64,000 bases of DNA, taken from assembly GCF_000657795.2 (NCBI RefSeq), contig NZ_JHEP02000007.1:172446-236445 (forward strand), given 5' to 3'. Positions 59,413 to 64,000 of this stretch are shown piece by piece (position 1 is the stretch's first letter; each line of letters opens with the position of its first letter). Source of the DNA: Bordetella pseudohinzii (lineage in GTDB: Bacteria > Pseudomonadota > Gammaproteobacteria > Burkholderiales > Burkholderiaceae_B). Position numbers and translations under genes: made by a program. The notes under the pieces were generated by a model. It was not told where the DNA came from. It did not search any database and was given only the letters and a program-made list of their open reading frames with translations.

Positions 59413-61823
59413 TGATCCACCTCCACCAGTTCGCCGGCCGGCCTGGCCGGCGCAGGCGGCGCGGCGGCGCCCGCCTCGGCCAGCGCATGCATAAGGCGCC
59501 GCGGCGTGAGCGGCGTGCGCTGAACCAAGGGCGCGCGCAGGCGGCTCAGCACATCGTTGACCGCGTTGTAGATGACGGCCGGCGGCGCGATGGCCCCGCC
59601 CTCGCCCATGCCCTTGGCGCCGAACTCGGTGTGCGGCGAAGGCGTCTCGAAGTGATCGATACGGATGCTGGGCACCTCGGTGGCGCCCGGCATGACGTAG
59701 TCGGCGAAGGTCGAGGCCAGCGGCTGGCCGTTTTCGTCGTAGGGCGTCTCTTCGTACAGCGCCGTGCCCAGGCCCTGGGCGATGCCGCCAAAGGTCTGGC
59801 CTTCCACCACCATGGGGTTGATCATGGTGCCGCAGTCCTCGACCACGACATAGTCCAGGATCTCGACAGCGCCCGTGCCCGGATCCACCGCCACGACGGC
59901 AGCATGGCTGGCATAGGTGAACGCGCCGGTGTCCACCTTGGGCTTATAGCCCACCGTGGTCTCCAGGCCGCCGACGTCCGCGTCCCTGGGCAGCTTGTGC
60001 GGGTTGATATACCAGGCGTCGGCGATCTCGCGCACGCTGACCGAGCGCTCGTCCACCCAGACCGCGCCGTCGCGCAGCTCGGCCTGGCCGGCGTCCGCGC
60101 CCAGCATATGGGCGCCAATGTGCAGCAGCCGCGGCGCCAGGCGCTTGCAGGCCTGCGACACCGCGCCGCCGGACATCACCATGGCGCGCGAGGCGTAGGT
60201 GCCCGTGGAGAACGGCGTCTGCCCGGTGTCGCCATGCAACACCTTGATCCGCGAAGTATCGGTGCCCAGGATTTCGTGGGCGACTTGGGCGAAGGTGGTT
60301 TCCATGCCCTGGCCGTGCGAATGCACGCCCACGCGCACCTCCACGCCGCCATCGGGCGTGATCTTCACCGTGGCCTGGTCATAGCCCGGAATCACCGGCG
60401 TGCCCCAGGCCGCGAACACCGAAGTGCCGTGCGCGGATTGTTCGGTATAGGTGGCCACGCCCAGCCCGATCAAGCGTCCATCGGCCTCGCCCCGCGCCTG
60501 GCGGCGGCGCACCGCGGGCGCGTCTATCATCTCCAGCGCGCGCCGCAGGCTGGCCGGGTAGTCGCCGCTATCAAAGTGCTTGTTGGCCACATTCACATAA
60601 GGCATCTGCTCGGGCTTGACCAGGTTGAGCAGGCGAACCTCCCAGGGCTCCTTGCCGACCTGGTAGGCGATGCTGTCCATCAGCAGCTCGATGGCGAAGC
60701 ACACGCCGGTGCGCGCCACGCCGCGGTAGGGCACGAAGCCGGGCTTGTTGGTGGCCACGCATTGGGTCCGGCAGCGGTAGCGCTGGAAATCGTAGGGACC
60801 GGGCAAGTTGCCGGTCGCCTGGCCGGGCTCCAGGCCGATGGTGAACGGCCAGACGGAATACGCGCCGCCATCGATGACGATGTGCGCGTCCAGCGCCAAC
60901 AGGCGCCCGTCGCGGTCGGCATAGGCCGTCAGCTCGTAGTTGTGCTCGCGCGTGTTGGCGCCGGCGATCAAGTGCTCGCGGCGGTCCTCCAGGTAGCGGA
61001 AAGGCTTTTTGTAGGTCTTGGCCAGCCAGGCCACGCACAGCTCTTCCTGCTGCAGCACGCATTTGTAGCCGAAGGCGCCGCCCACGTCCGGCGAAATGAC
61101 GCGCACCTTGGACTGGTCCAGTTCGAGGCACTGCGCCAGGATGGTGCGGATCATGTGCGGCACCTGGGTCGCGCTGACCACCACCAACTGGTCTTCGCGG
61201 TGGTCCCAGTAGGCCAGCACCGCCTTGCCCTCCATGGGCACCATGCACTGCCGCGCCAGTTCCACGCGGCGCCGCACGACCACCGGCGCGTCCAGCGTCT
61301 CGGGCGCGAAATCCTTCTCGGCCTTCAGGGTGACGAAGAGATTGTCCTTCCACTCCTCGTGCACCAGATCGCCCTGGGCGGCCAGCGCCGCCTCGGCGCT
61401 GGCATAGACCGGCAGCTCGTCGTAGTCGACGCCCACTTCCTCGACCAGATCCTCGGCCTCGGCGCGCGTGGACGCGATGGCCATGGCCACCGGCTCGCCG
61501 ACGAAACGCACCTTGCCACGCGCCAGCGGCGGCTGGGCCGAACGCTGGTAGGTGGGCAGGGTCGAGTCGGCGACGATGTCCAGCACCTGCATGTGCTCGC
61601 GCGTGAACACCTTGCCGGCCAGCGCATCCGGGATGCGGATGCCGGCCAGGCGGGCGTGCGCCAGCGGGCTGCGCAGGAAGGCGACCTCGCGCAGGCCAGG
61701 CATGGACATGTCGCCCACGAACTGGCCCTTGCCCATCAGGTGGCGCATGTCCTCCTTGCGAGGAAGGCGCGCGCCTACGCCCTGGGGCTTGGCGCCGCGC
61801 GCGGCGTGCGGCTTGTCTTGCAT
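59409..61823 (-). CDS. Molybdopterin-binding large subunit of aromatic hydroxylase (CoxL/XDH type)
   Basis: An 804-residue catalytic subunit. It opens PRKEDMRHLMGKGQFVGDM, has SPDVGGAFGYK, the active-site loop FVPYRGVARTGVCFAIE and GVHSHGQGMETTFAQVAHEIL, and ends EFGAKGMGEGGAIAPPAVIYNAVND with the conserved catalytic glutamate. The loop lacks the cysteine of true CO dehydrogenase (YRCSFR), so this is an aromatic/heteroaromatic hydroxylase. In a picolinate cluster it should add the 6-hydroxyl from water. AGAGGTATTCC precedes the ATG. Confidence 0.9.
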   Translation of the reverse strand: MQDKPHAARGAKPQGVGARLPRKEDMRHLMGKGQFVGDMSMPGLREVAFLRSPLAHARLAGIRIPDALAGKVFTREHMQVLDIVADSTLPTYQRSAQPPLARGKVRFVGEPVAMAIASTRAEAEDLVEEVGVDYDELPVYASAEAALAAQGDLVHEEWKDNLFVTLKAEKDFAPETLDAPVVVRRRVELARQCMVPMEGKAVLAYWDHREDQLVVVSATQVPHMIRTILAQCLELDQSKVRVISPDVGGAFGYKCVLQQEELCVAWLAKTYKKPFRYLEDRREHLIAGANTREHNYELTAYADRDGRLLALDAHIVIDGGAYSVWPFTIGLEPGQATGNLPGPYDFQRYRCRTQCVATNKPGFVPYRGVARTGVCFAIELLMDSIAYQVGKEPWEVRLLNLVKPEQMPYVNVANKHFDSGDYPASLRRALEMIDAPAVRRRQARGEADGRLIGLGVATYTEQSAHGTSVFAAWGTPVIPGYDQATVKITPDGGVEVRVGVHSHGQGMETTFAQVAHEILGTDTSRIKVLHGDTGQTPFSTGTYASRAMVMSGGAVSQACKRLAPRLLHIGAHMLGADAGQAELRDGAVWVDERSVSVREIADAWYINPHKLPRDADVGGLETTVGYKPKVDTGAFTYASHAAVVAVDPGTGAVEILDYVVVEDCGTMINPMVVEGQTFGGIAQGLGTALYEETPYDENGQPLASTFADYVMPGATEVPSIRIDHFETPSPHTEFGAKGMGEGGAIAPPAVIYNAVNDVLSRLRAPLVQRTPLTPRRLMHALAEAGAAAPPAPARPAGELVEVDQ

Positions 61824-61864
61824 GGAATACCTCTAAGGTGAACGGACGGCCCGCGGGCCGCGGC

Positions 61865-62950
61865 TCAACGGCGCGTGACGGCCTGGAAGGTGTAATTATC
61901 CAAGGCGCTCTCGGCCACGCGGAACCAGCTGGCCTGGTCGCGCTGGAACTCCGACCATTGGGGGAACAGCGCCGCGAAATCCGGATTGGCCGCGACCTGC
62001 TCCTTCCACAGTTCCTGCGAGGCCTTGTAGGCCGCGTCCATCACGTCGCGCGGGAAGAAGGACAGCTTGGCTCCGCCGGCCAGCAGCGACTTCATGGCGG
62101 CAGGATTGCTGGCATCGTACTTGGCCAGCATCTTCATGGTCTGCTCGGAGGCGGCGCACTCGAACGCGGCCTTGAAGATCGGCGGCAAGGCGTTCCACGC
62201 GGTGGCGTTGACCATGGTCGTGATGGAAGCGCTGCCCTCGAACCAGCCTGGCGAGTAGTAGTACGGCGCCACCTTGTTCAGGCCCAGCTTCAGGTCGTCG
62301 TGCGGGCCTATCCACTCGGCCGCGTCGATCGTGCCCTTTTCAAGCGAAGGATAGATGTCGCCCGGCGGAATCTGCTGCGGGATCGCGCCCAGCTTGGACA
62401 GGACCATGCCGCCGATGCCGCCGATGCGCATCTTCAGGCCCTTCAGGTCATCGACCGATTTGATCTCGCGGCGGAACCAGCCGCCCATTTGCACGCCGAC
62501 GTTGCCACAGACGTGATTGACGATGTTGTATTTTTTGTAGAGCGCGCGCAGCTTCTCCAGCCCGCCGCCGTAATGGATCCACGCATTGTGCTGGCGCGCG
62601 CTGAGACCGAAGGACAGGCCGGTGTCAAAGGCCAGCGCGGTGTTCTTGCCCAGGTGGAAGGTGCTCAGCACGTGGTTGCATTCCACCGTGCCATTGCTGA
62701 CGGCGTCCATGTTCTGCGCCGGCGGCACGATCTCGCCCGCGGGAAAGACGCGGATCTCGAACTTGCCGCCCGTCAGCTCCGAGACGCGCTTGGCCAGCTC
62801 CTCGGCCGAGCCATACATGGCGTCCAGGCTTTTGGGCCAGCTGGTGGACATGCGCCAGCGCACGGCGGCGCCTTCTTGGGCCATGGCCGGCACGGCCGCG
62901 ATGGCCGCTCCCATACCTGCCGCATGGGTCAGGAAACGACGACGTTGCAT
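61865..62950 (-). CDS. TRAP transporter substrate-binding protein (DctP, TakP-like)
   Basis: A 361-residue periplasmic receptor with a Tat-like signal (QRRRFLTHAAGMGAA). The mature part begins VRWRMSTSWPKSLDAMYGSAEELAKRVSELTGGKFEIRVFPAGEIVP, and GLKMRIGGIGGMVLSKLGAIPQQIPPGDIYPSLEKGTIDAAEWIGPHDDL is strongly TakP-like (binding of oxo- or aromatic acids). It is the first gene after the shared operator at 63074. Its permeases are not adjacent but at 52276-54593, so the TRAP system is split by the hydroxylase and ABC genes. Confidence 0.9.
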   Translation of the reverse strand: MQRRRFLTHAAGMGAAIAAVPAMAQEGAAVRWRMSTSWPKSLDAMYGSAEELAKRVSELTGGKFEIRVFPAGEIVPPAQNMDAVSNGTVECNHVLSTFHLGKNTALAFDTGLSFGLSARQHNAWIHYGGGLEKLRALYKKYNIVNHVCGNVGVQMGGWFRREIKSVDDLKGLKMRIGGIGGMVLSKLGAIPQQIPPGDIYPSLEKGTIDAAEWIGPHDDLKLGLNKVAPYYYSPGWFEGSASITTMVNATAWNALPPIFKAAFECAASEQTMKMLAKYDASNPAAMKSLLAGGAKLSFFPRDVMDAAYKASQELWKEQVAANPDFAALFPQWSEFQRDQASWFRVAESALDNYTFQAVTRR

Positions 62951-63073
62951 AACTCACTTCCCCTTGTTCAAATGGCCGACCGGCCCTTGGCCGTCGGCGG
63001 TCACCGGTTCTTCACGCAAGGATCGTGCCACCTGGATTAAAACTCAGTGCACGGACTTTTTTTGTTGCTCTTT

Positions 63074-63088
63074 TAGTCAGTATGCTGA
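63074..63088 (-). promoter_or_regulatory. pic operator 2 (TCAG-N4-CTGA) before the TRAP receptor gene
   Basis: The minus-strand 15-mer TCAGCATACTGACTA matches the other two sites at 13 of 15 positions and keeps the TCAG-N4-CTGA core. It overlaps the -10 of the promoter TTGACG-N18-CATACT, so a bound repressor would shut it off. It lies about 125 bases upstream of the ATG at 62950, further than the other two. Confidence 0.65.
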
Positions 63089-63108
63089 TTAGTTTGTGCG
63101 TTCGTCAA
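63079..63108 (-). promoter_or_regulatory. Promoter of the TRAP/hydroxylase operon
   Basis: On the minus strand TTGACG (63108-63103) and CATACT (63084-63079), 18 bases apart, match the sigma-70 boxes at five and four of six positions. The -10 is embedded in the pic operator. Confidence 0.5.
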
Positions 63109-63294
63109 TAGGTTAAATCCTCAGCCTACGGACAAATTTCAAGGCCGTTGCGATGCACCACGATCGCCCCTCTCCGCCCCAGGAGAATGCATGCCCGCAC
63201 CAGGGTTGTGAGCGGACCCCCGACCCCGTGTTTTCCCGTAGATCATCCGCGCCACAAATGCTGGAAGATTCGCCGCATCGCTGCTAGACTTTGC

Positions 63295-63309
63295 TCAGTG
63301 TACTGACTA
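63295..63309 (+). promoter_or_regulatory. pic operator 3 (TCAG-N4-CTGA) before the Rieske ferredoxin gene
   Basis: TCAGTGTACTGACTA on the plus strand is identical over 15 bases to the site before picC, in the same orientation relative to its gene, and ends 17 bases before the ATG at 63327. Confidence 0.7.
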
Positions 63310-63326
63310 ATTAGCGGAATAAAACC

Positions 63327-63638
63327 ATGAACTGGACACGCATCGCCTCCACGGATCAGGTCGATGATGACAGCGCCATCGCGGTCACCATCGGGCAGGC
63401 GCAACTGGCGCTTTACAAATGCGACGGCGAGTACTTCCTTTCGGACGGCGTCTGTACCCACGGCCATGCCATGCTGGCGGAAGGCTATGTAGAGGATGGC
63501 TGCGTCGAATGCCCCCTGCACCAGGCCCGCTTCAACCTGCGCACCGGCGAGCCGGAATGCGCGCCGGCCACCGCGCCCATCCGTGTTTACCCGGTGCGTG
63601 TCGAGGATGGCGCCGTGTTCGCCCAGCTGGAAGGCTGA
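63327..63638 (+). CDS. Rieske-type [2Fe-2S] ferredoxin
   Basis: A 103-residue Rieske ferredoxin with both cluster motifs, VCTHGHAMLAEG (CxH) and ECPLHQARFNLRTG (CxxH). Such proteins carry electrons from a flavin reductase to a Rieske oxygenase. It is the first gene of the plus-strand pic unit, with the reductase 3 bases behind, and is probably part of the multicomponent 6-hydroxypicolinate monooxygenase (PicB); the oxygenase itself must lie beyond the window. The ribosome site before the ATG is weak. Confidence 0.9.
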   Translation: MNWTRIASTDQVDDDSAIAVTIGQAQLALYKCDGEYFLSDGVCTHGHAMLAEGYVEDGCVECPLHQARFNLRTGEPECAPATAPIRVYPVRVEDGAVFAQLEG

Positions 63639-63641
63639 GCG

Positions 63642-64000
63642 ATGACGGCACCCGGCTCCATCGTGATCGTCGGCGCGGGCCAGACGGGCGCCGTGGCCGC
63701 GCGCACACTGCGCGAACTCGGCTATGCCGGCGCCCTCACCCTGGTGGGCGACGAAACCCACCTGCCCTATGAGCGCCCGCCGCTGTCCAAGGAGGCGCTG
63801 GGCGCGGGCGTGGACGGCAGCGTGGGCCGCATGCATCCCGCCGAGTATTACGCGGACCAGAAGATAGAACTGATCGCCGGCACCCCCGCCCGCGCGCTGG
63901 ATCGCCAGCAGCGGCAGGTCGTGCTGTCCGACGGCCGCCGCCTGCCCTACGATGCCTGCCTGCTGGCCACCGGCGGGCGCGCGCGCCGCCTGCCGCGGAA
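63642..64000 (+). CDS. FAD-dependent ferredoxin reductase (partial, 5' part)
   Basis: The first 119 or so residues of a pyridine-nucleotide-disulfide-type ferredoxin reductase; the gene runs off the right edge. The FAD motif is IVIVGAGQTGAVAARTLRELG, followed by LVGDETHLPYERPPLSKEAL and LPYDACLLATGGRAR, all typical of BphA4/ putidaredoxin reductase-like proteins. The start at 63642 is 3 bases after the ferredoxin stop. It would reduce the Rieske ferredoxin with NADH. Confidence 0.9.
   Translation, partial: MTAPGSIVIVGAGQTGAVAARTLRELGYAGALTLVGDETHLPYERPPLSKEALGAGVDGSVGRMHPAEYYADQKIELIAGTPARALDRQQRQVVLSDGRRLPYDACLLATGGRARRLPR

Larger units (their letters stand above)
62951..63326. other. 376-bp divergent control region of the pic cluster
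   Basis: No gene fits here. The region holds one operator facing each side (63074 for the minus-strand operon, 63295 for the plus-strand operon), a minus-strand promoter and an A+T-rich stretch. Positions 63115-63290 contain no further element that I can support. Confidence 0.65.

Noticed and set aside
59487..61841. A 784-codon plus-strand frame opposite the molybdenum hydroxylase large subunit
   Set aside because: Pure antisense of a gene with full motifs; composition is shadow-like.

Overview
The window looks like chromosomal accessory metabolism from a high-GC betaproteobacterium of the Alcaligenaceae (Bordetella/Achromobacter/Alcaligenes type). The reasons are uniformly high GC, a Bug/TctC-type periplasmic receptor, two Liv-type amino-acid-like ABC systems, and a pyridine-carboxylate (pic/nic) degradation cluster of the kind known in that family. 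No rRNA, tRNA, CRISPR array, transposase or phage gene was seen. Almost everything is catabolic gene clusters, each with its own importer and regulator.

Layout. (1) 1-5.5 kb: a minus-strand operon of a thiamine-diphosphate enzyme plus a complete Liv ABC importer, divergent from a GntR/FCD regulator. (2) 6.3-7.1 kb: a chromosomal AadA-type aminoglycoside nucleotidyltransferase. (3) 7.1-12.5 kb: a GntR regulator convergent with an aldehyde dehydrogenase / FAD monooxygenase / Asp-Glu-racemase-like / Bug receptor operon. (4) 12.5-24 kb: single genes and small operons, including DbpA RNA helicase, a DUF1254 protein, a metallo-beta-lactamase-fold enzyme, a chloroperoxidase-like hydrolase, an ECF41 sigma factor, a cupin, a LysR regulator, and an Ohr/NmrA/AhpD redox group. 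(5) 22.6-32.5 kb: a beta-keto-acid cleavage enzyme (BKACE) with two SDR dehydrogenases and a second Liv importer, beside a GAF-PucR regulator. (6) 32.5-44.5 kb: a polyamine/opine-type ABC importer with two tandem receptors, an amidohydrolase, an M28 peptidase and a phosphotriesterase-family enzyme behind a GntR regulator. Two DJ-1/PfpI paralogues and a C45 Ntn-hydrolase are divergent from it. (7) 44.5-47.8 kb: a decayed fumarylacetoacetase fragment and an arsR-MFS-arsC-arsH operon. (8) 47.8-64 kb: a picolinate-type degradation cluster.

The last cluster is the best-defined system. PicC (decarboxylase), PicD (2,5-dihydroxypyridine dioxygenase), PicE (deformylase), PicF (amidase) and PicG (maleate isomerase) would carry 3,6-dihydroxypicolinate to fumarate. 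Upstream lie a three-subunit molybdenum hydroxylase with a fused CoxG domain, a TRAP importer split across the cluster, an ABC importer, and a divergent Rieske ferredoxin plus ferredoxin reductase that runs off the end. The three promoters of this cluster share a 15-bp operator (TCAG-N4-CTGA core) in the same orientation, which points to a single MarR-type repressor encoded outside the window.

The least described system is the 32.5-44.5 kb island. Its lactonase-like, peptidase-like, amidase-like and DJ-1-like enzymes, two receptors and paired CTGTATnACAG operators suggest uptake and hydrolysis of an amide- or lactone-containing compound that I cannot name.
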